Shown here in pieces: positions 18,305-26,650 of a stretch of DNA of 64,000 nucleotides. The stretch lies in assembly GCA_037442205.1 (NCBI GenBank), contig JBBIQS010000023.1, forward strand, positions 27,693-91,692, written 5' to 3'. The translations under genes were made by a program, and so were the position numbers. This DNA comes from JBBIQS01 sp037442205. GTDB lineage: Bacteria > Myxococcota > Myxococcia > Myxococcales > UBA5297. The notes beneath the pieces are model-generated. The model was not told the origin of the DNA, did not search any database, and worked only from the letters and a program-made list of their open reading frames with translations. How positions within the stretch are numbered: position 1 is the stretch's first letter; each line of letters begins with the position of its first letter.

Positions 18305-19513
18305 TCAGCTCGCGCTCAGCAGCCATTCGGCGAGCCGGGCGACGTCGGCCTCGGTGTGGAAGCCGTGCAGCGCCACGCGCAGGTAGCCCTCGCGCACGGA
18401 GGCGAAGATCTGCCGCGCCATCCCGGCCTTCACCAACTCCTGCAGCCACTTCTGGCCGCGGCCGCGGTGATGCAGCGAGAGGATCGAGCTGACCTTGCCC
18501 GCCTTGCGCAGGTCGGCGAGGCGCGCCGCTTCCGGCTGCCAGAGGAGCGACGCGCGCAGCTTGTCGATGAGCAGATCCTGCAGCGCGCCGACGTGCGCGG
18601 CGATCTGGTTGGTGCCGGTGCGCGCCAGCAGCCCGAGCGAAGCGGCCAGCGGCTTCATCCCCAGCGGATTGGGCGCGCCGATCTCCAGCTTGCGGCCGTC
18701 CTCGAGCCAGCTCCGCTCGAAATCGGTGTTGGGACGGGCGAAGTCGGTGGCGTCCTCGACCGAGTACCAGGAGCCGAACGGCCGCAGCCGGGCCCGGAAC
18801 TCCGGACTCGTCCACAACAGCCCCAGCCCCTGCGGCGCCAGCAGCCCTTTCTGCACGCCCGAGGCGAAGGCCGCCGCGCCGCGTAGATCGACCGGCATGG
18901 TCCCGGCGCCCTGGATGCCATCGATCACCAGATCCACGCCGCGCCGGGTGCATCCCTCCGCGAGCACTCCGAGGTCCAGCGCCAGCCCGTCCTGGAAGCG
19001 CACCCACGAGACCGTCAGGATTCGCGTCCGCGGGCCGATCGCCTCCAGCAGCCTCTGCTCGGGGCGCGCCGAGCTGGTCGGCGGCTCCGAATCCCAGGCT
19101 CGCTTGCCCGAGAGATGTCCCTCCCACAGCGCCATCTCGCGGAAGCGCACGCCGCGGGTCTCGAGCGCCTTCCACGGCCAGACGTTGGCCGGGAACTCGC
19201 CCAGCGGCGCCAGCACCTCGTCGCCGTCCTGCCACGGATAGCTCTGGGCGATGGCGGTCAGCCCGGCCGAGGTGCTGGAGGTGATGGTGATGTCGTCGGG
19301 CGCCACGCCCAAGAGAGCCCCCGCCTGCCGGCGGACGTCGTTGGGGATCTGGTGCCACTCCGAGAGCGACAGGTCCCAGGGGCGCGATTCCTGCGGCAAA
19401 ACCTTGCGGGCGGCCTCGATCGCCTCCAGCGGCACTGGCCCCTCGGCACAGTGCATGACCCACAGCGCCTTGCCGCTCAGGTCGAACAGCTTGGGGTCGA
19501 GCGGCGGAATCAT
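18305..19513 (-). CDS. Class V aminotransferase-fold PLP enzyme
   Basis: The 402-residue protein has the length and layout of class V PLP enzymes (isopenicillin N epimerase, cysteine desulfurase and kynureninase relatives). The candidate PLP-binding lysine lies in SGVQKGLLAPQG, preceded by the Asp/Gln-containing strand VDLVIDGIQGAG, which usually holds the cofactor ring. TSSTSAGLTAIAQ is the phosphate-binding turn. The substrate cannot be told from sequence; a Cys-containing desulfurase loop is not visible, so an aminotransferase, epimerase or lyase activity is more likely. GGAGGG precedes the ATG. The gap to the upstream cyclic-nucleotide-binding gene is 39 bp, so it is probably the last gene of the channel cluster. 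Confidence 0.8.
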   Translation of the reverse strand: MIPPLDPKLFDLSGKALWVMHCAEGPVPLEAIEAARKVLPQESRPWDLSLSEWHQIPNDVRRQAGALLGVAPDDITITSSTSAGLTAIAQSYPWQDGDEVLAPLGEFPANVWPWKALETRGVRFREMALWEGHLSGKRAWDSEPPTSSARPEQRLLEAIGPRTRILTVSWVRFQDGLALDLGVLAEGCTRRGVDLVIDGIQGAGTMPVDLRGAAAFASGVQKGLLAPQGLGLLWTSPEFRARLRPFGSWYSVEDATDFARPNTDFERSWLEDGRKLEIGAPNPLGMKPLAASLGLLARTGTNQIAAHVGALQDLLIDKLRASLLWQPEAARLADLRKAGKVSSILSLHHRGRGQKWLQELVKAGMARQIFASVREGYLRVALHGFHTEADVARLAEWLLSAS

Positions 19514-19552
19514 GGTCCCTCCAGAGGCGGAGGAAGGTCCGCCGGGCCAGTG

Positions 19553-20086
19553 TTAGCGCTGCCGGCGGGGCGGGTGCAGATCCTTCGGCAGCGCCGGCCG
19601 GATCTGGGTGACCTCGTCCCCGGCCTCGTCGGCGATCTCGGTGATTCGGCAGTCGGCCTTGCGCAGCCGCCGGCACAGCTCGCGGTTGATGTTTTGCAGC
19701 ACCAGCACGTACGACTTCATGTCCGCCTGGTACAGCTTGTAGAGGTCCATGTTGGTCAGCTCGAACGCGGTGCTCGGGCCGGCCACGAAGGCGGTGTAGG
19801 GGCGCGGCTGCATCTCGATCAGCGTGGTTTCGCCGAAGAAGTCCCCGGGGCCCAGCCGGAACAGCCTGACTTGAAGGCCCGAATCGCCGGTGCGGCACAT
19901 CACGATCTCCCCGGCCTCGATGATGTACATCGACCGCCCGGTGTCCCCCTCGCGGAAGACGGTGCTGCCGGCGGGGAACTCCTTGCGCACCAGCATCGAG
20001 ATGATGCGCTCCAGGGCTTGGTCCTGCAGGCCGCCGAAGAACGGCGTGCGCGTCAGGAAGGACTTAAGAGTCTCGTTCTCGGTCAT
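19553..20086 (-). CDS. Stand-alone cyclic-nucleotide-binding domain protein
   Basis: The 177-residue product is a single cNMP-binding (Crp-type) beta-barrel with no DNA-binding helix-turn-helix. Residues about 14-130 show the barrel (FPAGSTVFREGDTGRSMYII, GEIVMCRTG) and the phosphate-binding cassette GDFFGETTLIEMQPRPYTA, including the Gly-Glu and the Arg-x-x-Ala that normally contact the ligand. The rest is a helical segment (NINRELCRRLRKADCRITEI) and a short basic tail. The start at 20086 is chosen because upstream codons are Arg/Ala/Pro-rich; only a weak AAGGG lies upstream. It follows the KirBac-type and YhcH-like genes, so a role in sensing cAMP or cGMP for the neighbouring products is possible, but that is inference. 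Confidence 0.85.
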   Translation of the reverse strand: MTENETLKSFLTRTPFFGGLQDQALERIISMLVRKEFPAGSTVFREGDTGRSMYIIEAGEIVMCRTGDSGLQVRLFRLGPGDFFGETTLIEMQPRPYTAFVAGPSTAFELTNMDLYKLYQADMKSYVLVLQNINRELCRRLRKADCRITEIADEAGDEVTQIRPALPKDLHPPRRQR

Positions 20087-20227
20087 GGCGGCCCTTGATG
20101 CGAACGGGTGAGCGAGCGGTTGCCGGGCTGCCCCAGGGGAGGCGTCAGGTCGCCGCCCCTGTGGACCACCGGACAATAGCGCGCGGGCGCGAACACCGGA
20201 AGAAGAGAGCTGCAAATACCGCGAGTA

Positions 20228-20695
20228 TCAGGGCGCCGGGGGGAGGGCGACCTTGAAAACTACTTTTCGGGACCGGCCGGCGGCCTCGAACAGGCGCACC
20301 CCGGGGCGGTGGGCGTCCCGGGGCCAGAACAGCGCGAAGTGGCCGGGGAGCAGCAGCAGCGAGCTGAACGCAGGTGGGGACTCAAAGAACCAGACGTCGC
20401 TGCCGGCGGGGCGGGTGGGGTGGGGGACCAGCCCGCCCAGCGAGGCCCAGTCGATGCGCTCGCCGCCCTCGAGCGAAATCTGCAGGTCGATGTAGCGGCG
20501 GTGGGCCTCGAACGGGATCTCGGTGGCCGCCCGGGTGGTCTCCTCGGAAACCGAGGCGTACAGCTCGTCGCCGCGGAGCGGGTGCTTGCCCGGGGCGATG
20601 GTCGCGGCCCGGGTCTCCAGCCAGCGGCGCGCCTCGTCGATGGCCGGGAGCAGCGCGCGGTAGCGATCGAGGTTCTCGATGCGGTCGAAGATCAT
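20228..20695 (-). CDS. YhcH/YjgK/YiaL family protein (DUF386)
   Basis: The 155-residue product matches the cupin-like YhcH/YjgK/YiaL family, also annotated as the beta subunit-like protein of some beta-galactosidases. Typical family blocks are visible: the N-terminal MIFDRIENLDRYRAL, FEAHRRYIDLQISLEGGERI in the middle, and LLLPGHFALFWPRDAHRPG with the conserved Asp-Ala-His-Arg-Pro. The His and acidic residues in these blocks are the expected metal ligands. The family acts on sugar or sialic-acid-derived substrates in some bacteria, but the substrate here is unknown. Its start lies 6 bp after the stop of the channel gene, so the two are translated from one mRNA. Confidence 0.85.
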   Translation of the reverse strand: MIFDRIENLDRYRALLPAIDEARRWLETRAATIAPGKHPLRGDELYASVSEETTRAATEIPFEAHRRYIDLQISLEGGERIDWASLGGLVPHPTRPAGSDVWFFESPPAFSSLLLLPGHFALFWPRDAHRPGVRLFEAAGRSRKVVFKVALPPAP

Positions 20696-20701
20696 GGGGC
20701 C

Positions 20702-21610
20702 TCAGGCGCGCTCGCTCGCCCGCTCGGAAAGGCGGGACAGGGGCTCGACCTCGTGGAACCTGCGGTAGTCGATGATCAGGGTGCCGTCGGGGTGGCGGCT
20801 GGCGATCTCCCGCAGCCGGTGGCCGAACCACAGCTCCTCGGCGAGGTAGACGTGGCGGGAGTGGACGGTCTGCGCCAGGCTCTCGTCGAAGCCGGTCAGC
20901 GAGACGGTGATCTCGGCCCCGGCGTCGGCCAGCGAGTCGGCGGTGTGGCCGAAGAGCGGGCTGTCCCGGGTGATGGGGTGGACCGCGGTCCAGCTCATGG
21001 CGAACAGCGCCGTCTCGGCGCGCTTGAGCACCAGGTCGTGGACGGTGCGCACCGAGTGGCCCTCCTCGCTGGTCTCGTCCAGGGCCACCATCACCCGCAG
21101 CTGGGCCTCGATGATCTGGCTGGCGCGCTCGTTGGCCATGCGGAACATCAGCGACGGCACCTTGTCCAACGGGCAGATCACCGCCCGGCGGCTGAACATC
21201 ACCCGCGCCGTGGGGCGGGCGAATTTGGTGAAGATCAGCCCGGTGGCCAGGGCGGTCCCCAGCATCCCGCACAGCGCCTCGGCGGTGACCAGCAGGTGGG
21301 CGGCGGTGGACTGGGGCGCCATCTTGCCGTAGCCGATGGTGGCCATGGTCTGGACGCTGAAGAAGAAGGCGTCGCCGAAGTTGCCGGGCCGCAGGTTGTC
21401 GATGCCCTCGGGCAGTGCCAGGTAGCCCAAGGCGAAAAGGGCGTTGGCCCCCAGGTAGCCGCAGATGATCAGGAAGAACAGCCGTGGCCAGCTGCTGGTG
21501 AGCAGCGAGTGGTAGAGGTCGCTGGGGAAGCGCCCGCGCAGGCCGAGCGTCCGCACCTCGCGCGAGCGGGCGGTGCGCAGGATCCGGCTGGCGCCCGAGG
21601 GGTCGCTCAT
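20702..21610 (-). CDS. KirBac-type inward-rectifier potassium channel
   Basis: The 302-residue protein has the size and layout of bacterial inward-rectifier K+ channels. Two transmembrane helices (about residues 37-60 and 100-125) flank the pore loop with selectivity filter TIGYGKMAPQ. A long cytoplasmic beta domain (about 135-290) follows, with typical strands such as LMFRMANERASQIIEAQ and ITVSLTGFDESLAQTVHSRH. It would form a tetramer in the inner membrane. It heads a leftward cluster with a YhcH-like protein, a stand-alone cNMP-binding protein and a PLP enzyme. No ribosome-binding site precedes the ATG; instead a perfect TATAAT hexamer ends 8 nt before it, so the mRNA may be leaderless. 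Confidence 0.92.
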   Translation of the reverse strand: MSDPSGASRILRTARSREVRTLGLRGRFPSDLYHSLLTSSWPRLFFLIICGYLGANALFALGYLALPEGIDNLRPGNFGDAFFFSVQTMATIGYGKMAPQSTAAHLLVTAEALCGMLGTALATGLIFTKFARPTARVMFSRRAVICPLDKVPSLMFRMANERASQIIEAQLRVMVALDETSEEGHSVRTVHDLVLKRAETALFAMSWTAVHPITRDSPLFGHTADSLADAGAEITVSLTGFDESLAQTVHSRHVYLAEELWFGHRLREIASRHPDGTLIIDYRRFHEVEPLSRLSERASERA

Positions 21611-21618
21611 GGCCGGGC

Positions 21619-21624
21619 ATTATA
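21619..21624 (-). promoter_or_regulatory. -10 element (TATAAT) for a probable leaderless kir transcript
   Basis: On the minus strand a perfect TATAAT ends 8 nt before the ATG of the channel gene (TATAAT-GCCCGGCC-ATG). With normal spacing, transcription would start at or next to the A of the ATG. There is no Shine-Dalgarno sequence and no convincing -35 hexamer at 16-18 nt. Confidence 0.6.
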
Positions 21625-21738
21625 GACGTCGAACCTCGGTTCGCGGCCTGAGTTTGACGCTGCCGAGGCTGCGCCAGGCCGGCCGAGGGGTTACTTTGCC
21701 CAGAGCCGGCTCGGGCGAATCCCCGGCCGGCGCCAGCC

Positions 21739-21768
21739 TTGACACCCGGCGCGCCGAAAGGCTCTAAG
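21739..21768 (+). promoter_or_regulatory. Sigma-70 type promoter of serA
   Basis: A perfect -35 TTGACA (21739-21744) is followed after 18 nt by a -10 candidate TCTAAG (21763-21768, 4 of 6 consensus). The expected start site near 21775 leaves a leader of about 27 nt, which contains the GGAG ribosome-binding site at 21791. It is divergent from the channel gene promoter. Confidence 0.6.
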
Positions 21769-21801
21769 GTGCGCCCTGCGATTCGAAACCGGAGACGAGC
21801 G

Positions 21802-23037
21802 ATGGCCAGCCAACCTGCGCGGATGATGGATGCGAAGAAGCCGACCCGCGTGCTGCTCCTGGAGAACATCCACTCCAACGCCGCGGAGATGCTCACCGCC
21901 GAGGGCTTCCAGGTGGAGGCGCTCAAGGGCGCGCTCAAGGAGGACGAGCTCATCGCCAAGCTCGCCGACTTCGACGTGCTGGGCATCCGCAGCAAGACCC
22001 AGATCACCGCCAAGGTGCTCCAAGCCGCCGAGCGGCTGGTGTCGGTGGGCTGCTTCTGCATCGGCACCAACCAGGTGGCCCTCGACGCCGCCAACCGCTG
22101 CGGGGTGCCGGTGTTCAACGCCCCGTTCAGCAACACCCGCTCGGTCGCCGAGCTGGTGATCGCCGAGGTCATCTCGCTCGCTCGCCAGTTGGGCGACCGA
22201 TCGAAGGAGGTCCACTCCGGCGTCTGGCGCAAGCTGGCCGACGGCTGCTTCGAGGTGCGCGGCAAGACCCTGGGGATCGTCGGCTACGGCCACATCGGCT
22301 CGCAGGTGGGCGTGCTGGCCGAGGCGATGGGGATGCGGGTGGCGTTCTACGACGTGGCCACCAAGCTGCCGATGGGCAACAACCAGCCGCTGCCCTCGCT
22401 CAACGAGCTGCTGGAGCAGAGCGACTTCGTCACCCTCCACGTCCCGGCCACCCCGCAGACCCACGAGATGATCGGGGCCAACGAGCTGTCGCGCATGCGC
22501 CCGGCCAGCTACCTCATCAACAACAGCCGCGGGACGGTGGTGCAGATCGGGGCCCTGGCCAAGGCCATCAGCTCCGGGCACCTGGCGGGGGCGGCGGTGG
22601 ACGTCTACCCCCAGGAGCCGGAGTCGAACAGCGAGGACTTCACCAGCGAGCTGCGCGGGCTGCCCAACGTCATCCTCACCCCGCACATCGGCGGCTCGAC
22701 GGTCGAGGCCCAGGCGGCGATCGGGCGCGAGGTGGCCACCAGCCTGATCAAGTTCGTCCGCAGCGGCACCAGCGTTGGCTCGGTCAACTTCCCCCAGCTC
22801 GACCTGCCGCCCACCCCGGGCACCCACCGCATCGTCAACGTCCACAAGAACGTCCCCGGCGTGCTGCGCGACATCAACCGCGCGGTCTCCGACCTCAACG
22901 CCAACATCCACGCCCAGCTGCTGTCGACCGATCCCAACATCGGCTACCTGATCATGGACCTGGACCAGGACGTCTCCGAGGCGGTGCACAACGCCATCGC
23001 CGGGCTCAAGACCGACATCCGCACCCGCATCCTCTAG
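21802..23037 (+). CDS. serA: D-3-phosphoglycerate dehydrogenase
   Basis: The 411-residue enzyme oxidises 3-phosphoglycerate with NAD+ to 3-phosphohydroxypyruvate, the first committed step of serine synthesis. Length and order match the E. coli-type SerA: substrate domain, NAD-binding Rossmann domain with GIVGYGHIGSQVG, catalytic residues Arg in NNSRGTVV, Glu in the DVYPQEPES region and His in LTPHIGGSTVEAQ, then a C-terminal ACT domain (about residues 338-411, RIVNVHKNVPGVLRDINRAV) that in relatives binds serine for feedback inhibition. The start at 21802 is chosen over 21739 because the latter lies inside the promoter and GGAG lies 7 nt upstream. A small GGCGCC hairpin follows the stop. Confidence 0.95.
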   Translation: MASQPARMMDAKKPTRVLLLENIHSNAAEMLTAEGFQVEALKGALKEDELIAKLADFDVLGIRSKTQITAKVLQAAERLVSVGCFCIGTNQVALDAANRCGVPVFNAPFSNTRSVAELVIAEVISLARQLGDRSKEVHSGVWRKLADGCFEVRGKTLGIVGYGHIGSQVGVLAEAMGMRVAFYDVATKLPMGNNQPLPSLNELLEQSDFVTLHVPATPQTHEMIGANELSRMRPASYLINNSRGTVVQIGALAKAISSGHLAGAAVDVYPQEPESNSEDFTSELRGLPNVILTPHIGGSTVEAQAAIGREVATSLIKFVRSGTSVGSVNFPQLDLPPTPGTHRIVNVHKNVPGVLRDINRAVSDLNANIHAQLLSTDPNIGYLIMDLDQDVSEAVHNAIAGLKTDIRTRIL

Positions 23038-23359
23038 CCCGGCGCCCTGGTGGCGCCCGCCGGCAGATCGCTGACCCGGCAGGCCGGGCGGCCGGCGCCC
23101 AGGCATCGCTCTCCCACGCCGCTTCCTGCTGCGCAGATGGCTCGCGCGGGCGGGCGCGCGCGCCAAATGTCGATTTTGTGGCGATGTCCGAAGGCGTTCG
23201 CTACATCACGAGCTTGTTCGGATGCCCTGCTCCCCCTGATCAGGTCAACCCAACTACGCTGGCGGCTTGCCCATCTACCCGAAATTGCACAGAAATCGCC
23301 CCGCGACGGGCGTAGTGGCCGGGCCTGCAAACGGCTTTGGCGGTCGGGGTCTGCGCTCG
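23038..23359. other. Gap between convergent serA and TauE-like gene
   Basis: This 322-bp stretch follows two gene ends. Directly after serA, GGCGCC-CTGGT-GGCGCC (23041-23057) can form a 6-bp hairpin that may help termination, with more GC-rich inverted sequence to 23105 (for example GCCGGGCGGCCGGCGCCC). A run of alternating G and C lies near 23140-23162, followed by a less GC-rich patch (ATGTCGATTTTGTGGCGATG). I see no gene here. Confidence 0.45.
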
Positions 23360-24034
23360 TCAGTGGCAGCAGGAGCGGGCCTCGGGGCCGGCGCTGATCG
23401 CCCGGGCGATGAGCGCTGCGGCGGCGACCACCGCCAGGAGCTTCTGGGCCAGCGCCAGCCGCCGCGGCCCGAGCTTGCGCAACAGCCAGTCGCTCTGCAG
23501 CTGCACCAGCAGCAGCGAGGGGGCCGAGCCCAGGGCGAAGGCCGCCAGCAGCCCGCCGCCGACCAGCGCCGAGCCGGAGGCCGCGGCCACCGGCACGTTG
23601 GCGTAGAGCATTCCGCACGGCAGCAGCGCGGTGGTCCCGCCGATCGCCGCCGCCCGCAGCCAGCCCGCGGCGCCGGCGGTCGAGGCCCAGGCCCGCTGCA
23701 GCAGGCGCTGCAGGAAGCCGGGGGCGGGGATCCGCTTGAACACTCTGAAGGCCGAGCCCAGCAGCACCGCGGCCAGCACGTACGGCAGCGCCGTGCGCAC
23801 GTGCAGCCGGGAGAGGGCATGGAAGCTCGCTCCAAGCCCGCCGAACAGTGCTCCAAATGCGACGTAGCCGATAATGCGACTGAAGTGGTACAGGGCCACC
23901 GGCAGCCACGGCCGCCGGCCGGATGCGGCGCGGCCCGGGGCGGCGGCCAGCGAGATCGGGCCGCACATCAGCGCGCAGTGAACCGTGCCGACGAGTCCGT
24001 AGGTCAGTGAGCCGATGAGCGTGGAGTCGAGCAT
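23360..24034 (-). CDS. TauE/SafE-like membrane protein linked to cbb3 oxidase
   Basis: The 224-residue protein has six predicted transmembrane helices and belongs to the sulfite exporter TauE/SafE (DsbD/CcdA-like) superfamily, whose members next to cco genes are thought to help copper handling or cytochrome assembly. Conserved Cys-containing motifs lie in the first helix pair (GTVHCALMCGP) and the fourth (LLPCGMLYA), and the C-terminus ends with ARSCCH, which could bind copper. The start at 24034 gives a natural first helix (STLIGSLTYGLVGTVHC). The gene is divergent from ccoI and, with the ccoI start used here, their 5' ends overlap by 20 bp. Confidence 0.8.
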   Translation of the reverse strand: MLDSTLIGSLTYGLVGTVHCALMCGPISLAAAPGRAASGRRPWLPVALYHFSRIIGYVAFGALFGGLGASFHALSRLHVRTALPYVLAAVLLGSAFRVFKRIPAPGFLQRLLQRAWASTAGAAGWLRAAAIGGTTALLPCGMLYANVPVAAASGSALVGGGLLAAFALGSAPSLLLVQLQSDWLLRKLGPRRLALAQKLLAVVAAAALIARAISAGPEARSCCH

Positions 24035-26462
24035 AGAAGGGCCGAACCTTAAGGGGCCCGGGATCGCCGGCGCAACTTCGATTGCCCCTCGCGCTTCGTC
24101 GCCAGGCAAGGAATCGAGCGGTCGGGAGAAGCTCGCCTGCCTGCACTGTGGACAGCCTCTGGCCCCGGCGCAGGAGGAGTTCTGCTGCCGCGGCTGCGAG
24201 GCGGTCTACGGGCTGCTGCACAGCGAGGGGCTGGGCCGCTACTACGACCTGCGCGGCGGGGAGAAGAGCTCGCCGGTCCAGCTCGGCTCGCGCAGCCACG
24301 GCTGGCTCGAGGGGCTGGAGGTCTCCACCGGCCGCCTTTCGCTCGACGTGCAGGGGATCCACTGCGCGGCCTGCGTCTGGCTGATGGGGCGGCTGTTCGA
24401 GCGCCAGAGCGGCGCCGGGCAGATCAAGGTCCACCCCGGCATCGGCCGCCTCGACCTGTGGTTCGACCCGGCCAGCTTCTCGCTGGCCGAGTACGTCAAG
24501 AAGATCGAGTCCTACGGCTACCAGCTCGGTCCCGCGCGCAAGGGCGAGCGCACGCCGAGCAGCTCGCTGGCGCTGCGGATGGGGATCACCGCGGCGCTGG
24601 CGCTGAACAGCATGCTGTTCTCGTTCGCCTTCTACTTCGGCCTCTCCTCGGCGGACGGCTCGGTCTATCCCTTCTTCGGCGCGATCAACATCGTGCTGAC
24701 CACCCTGGCGGTGCTGGTCGGCGGCACCTACTTCTTCCGCTCGGCCTGGGCCAGCCTGCGCCACCGGGCGATGCACCTCGACCTGCCCATCGCCCTGGGA
24801 ATCGCGCTCTCGTACCTGGGCTCGGTCTACGCGTTCGTCACCCGCGGCGGCGGGGCGGCCTTCTTCGACACCGTCTGCGCCTTCATCGCGCTGATGCTGC
24901 TGGGCAAGTACCTGCCGCTGCGGCTGATCGAGCGCAACCGGGCCCGGGTGCTGCAGGACGACGGGGTGGAGCAGCTGCCGCAGAAGCGGGCCGGGCAGGA
25001 CGGCGAGCTGCAGCGCATCGGCGCCGGCGAGGTGCGCGAGGGCGACGAGCTGGTCTTCGCCCCCGGCGACCTGGTGGCAGTGGACGTGGTGCTCTCCCGC
25101 GGCGAGGCGGTCTGCTCGCTGGACTGGATCACCGGCGAGGCCGAGCCCAAGCAGTTCCAGGCCGGCCAGACCGTGCCCGCCGGAGCCTTCAACGTCGGCT
25201 CGCGCGCCTTCCGCGGGCGGGCCGGCCACGACTTCGCCTCCTCGCGCATCCGCACCCTGCTCTCCGCCGCCCCGGCGGCGCTGGGCCAGACCCCGCGCGA
25301 GCGCTTCCTCGACCTGTTCAGCCGCTTCTACGTGGCGGCGGTGCTGGTCCTGGCCACCGCCACCGCCCTCTACTGGACCGTCCTCAGGTCCAACCCGGAC
25401 ATGGCGGTGATGGCCACGGTGGCGGTGCTGGTGGTGACCTGCCCCTGCGCCATCGGGCTGGCCACGCCGATGGCCTACGAGCTGGCGCTGAGCCTGTTGC
25501 GCCGGCGCGGGCTGTTCCTGCGGACCTCGGCCGCGCTCGACAAGCTGCCCCACGTCGAGATGGTGGCCCTGGACAAGACCGGGACCCTCACCGACGGCGA
25601 GCTGGCGCTGGAGAACCCCGAGGCGCTCTCGGCGCTCGCGGACCAGGACGCGGCGGCGCTGCGGGCCATGGTCGAAGCGAGCAACCATCCCCACAGCCGC
25701 TGCCTCGCGGTGGCGCTCGCTAATCGAGTGCGCGGCAGCTCGGTGGAGCTCGCGACCGAGGAGACGGCAGGGCAGGGGGTCGAGGCCATCCAAGGGGAGC
25801 AGGCTTGGAGGCTGGGATCGCCGGAGTTCGTGGGCCCTTCGTCCGCTCGGCCGTGCGAAGGAGCCGCGACCGTGCTGGCGCGCCGCCGGAAGGGCGCGTG
25901 GGAGCCGCTGGCCACCTTCCGCTTCCGCGAGAGCCCGCGCCCGGACGCGCGCGAGGAGATCCTGGCGCTGCAGGCCGAGGGCTATCGGGTCCAGGTGCTC
26001 AGCGGCGACACGCCCGAGCGCGCCCAGTCCGTGGGCGAGTCGCTGGGGGTGCCGCGCGAGCGCTGCCTGGGCGGGCTCAGCCCGGAGCAGAAGGCGCTCT
26101 GGCTCAAGGAGCACTCCGGCGAGCGCACCCTGATGCTGGGGGACGGGATCAACGACTCGCTGGCCTTCGGCGAGGCCTGGTGCTCGGGGACCCCGGCCAT
26201 CCACCGCCCCTTCGTCCCGGCCAAGGCCGACTTCTACTACCTCAGCCCGGGGCTGTTCCCGATCCGCGAGTCGCTCCGGATCTCGCGGCGGCTGGTGCGG
26301 GTGGTGCGCGGGCTGATGGGCTTCGCCCTGACCTACAACGCCGCGGTGGTGGCGCTGGCCATGGCGGGTCTGGTCAGCCCCATCGTCGCCGCCATCGCCA
26401 TGCCGGCCAGCTCGGTGGTCATCGTCGCCGCCACCTCCTGGGCCATGACTCGCCTTAGATAG
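24015..26462 (+). CDS. ccoI: Copper-translocating P-type ATPase CcoI
   Basis: The protein (about 815 residues) pumps copper for assembly of cbb3 oxidase in the inner membrane. In order: an N-terminal Cys-rich unit (CLHCGQPLAP, FCCRGCEAVYG), a heavy-metal-associated domain with GIHCAACVW (Cys about 117 and 120), eight transmembrane helices, the channel motif CPC (about 476-478), the phosphorylated Asp in DKTGTLTDG (about 520) and the hinge GDGINDS (about 710). The Cys-rich unit before the HMA domain is typical of the FixI/CcoI branch. The start is uncertain: the ATG at 24015 lacks a clear ribosome-binding site and overlaps the divergent gene, so a later non-ATG start is possible. It is followed by ccoS after 8 bp. 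Confidence 0.93.
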   Translation: MSVESSIEGPNLKGPGIAGATSIAPRASSPGKESSGREKLACLHCGQPLAPAQEEFCCRGCEAVYGLLHSEGLGRYYDLRGGEKSSPVQLGSRSHGWLEGLEVSTGRLSLDVQGIHCAACVWLMGRLFERQSGAGQIKVHPGIGRLDLWFDPASFSLAEYVKKIESYGYQLGPARKGERTPSSSLALRMGITAALALNSMLFSFAFYFGLSSADGSVYPFFGAINIVLTTLAVLVGGTYFFRSAWASLRHRAMHLDLPIALGIALSYLGSVYAFVTRGGGAAFFDTVCAFIALMLLGKYLPLRLIERNRARVLQDDGVEQLPQKRAGQDGELQRIGAGEVREGDELVFAPGDLVAVDVVLSRGEAVCSLDWITGEAEPKQFQAGQTVPAGAFNVGSRAFRGRAGHDFASSRIRTLLSAAPAALGQTPRERFLDLFSRFYVAAVLVLATATALYWTVLRSNPDMAVMATVAVLVVTCPCAIGLATPMAYELALSLLRRRGLFLRTSAALDKLPHVEMVALDKTGTLTDGELALENPEALSALADQDAAALRAMVEASNHPHSRCLAVALANRVRGSSVELATEETAGQGVEAIQGEQAWRLGSPEFVGPSSARPCEGAATVLARRRKGAWEPLATFRFRESPRPDAREEILALQAEGYRVQVLSGDTPERAQSVGESLGVPRERCLGGLSPEQKALWLKEHSGERTLMLGDGINDSLAFGEAWCSGTPAIHRPFVPAKADFYYLSPGLFPIRESLRISRRLVRVVRGLMGFALTYNAAVVALAMAGLVSPIVAAIAMPASSVVIVAATSWAMTRLR

Positions 26463-26470
26463 AAAAGTTC

Positions 26471-26650
26471 ATGGAAATCCTAATCCTTCTGGTATTCATC
26501 AGTCTGATACTACTCGCTGGAACCCTCTTGCTGTTCGCCTACAGCATCAAGCAGGGCGACCACGAGCAGGCCGACCGCCTGTCGCTGCTTCCCCTGGACA
26601 GCGACGAAAAGCCTTCTTCTCTGGCTTCTCCCGTAAAGGAGCATCGATGA
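26471..26650 (+). CDS. ccoS: cbb3 oxidase assembly protein CcoS
   Basis: This 59-residue protein has a single transmembrane helix (MEILILLVFISLILLAG) followed by FAYSIKQGDHEQADRLSLLPL. The pattern of a hydrophobic N-terminus and a charged stretch with a small (Lys/Arg)-x-G-(D/Q)-hydrophilic motif matches CcoS/FixS, needed for insertion of haem b and copper into CcoN. Its position between ccoI and the structural genes is the usual one. The stop overlaps the ccoNO start (ATGA, 26647-26650), so translation is probably coupled. Confidence 0.88.
   Translation: MEILILLVFISLILLAGTLLLFAYSIKQGDHEQADRLSLLPLDSDEKPSSLASPVKEHR

Noticed and set aside
23237..23252. CTGATCAGGTCAA as FNR box upstream of the oxidase genes
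   Set aside because: The spacing between half-sites is wrong and it lies 3' of the TauE-like gene, not before a start.
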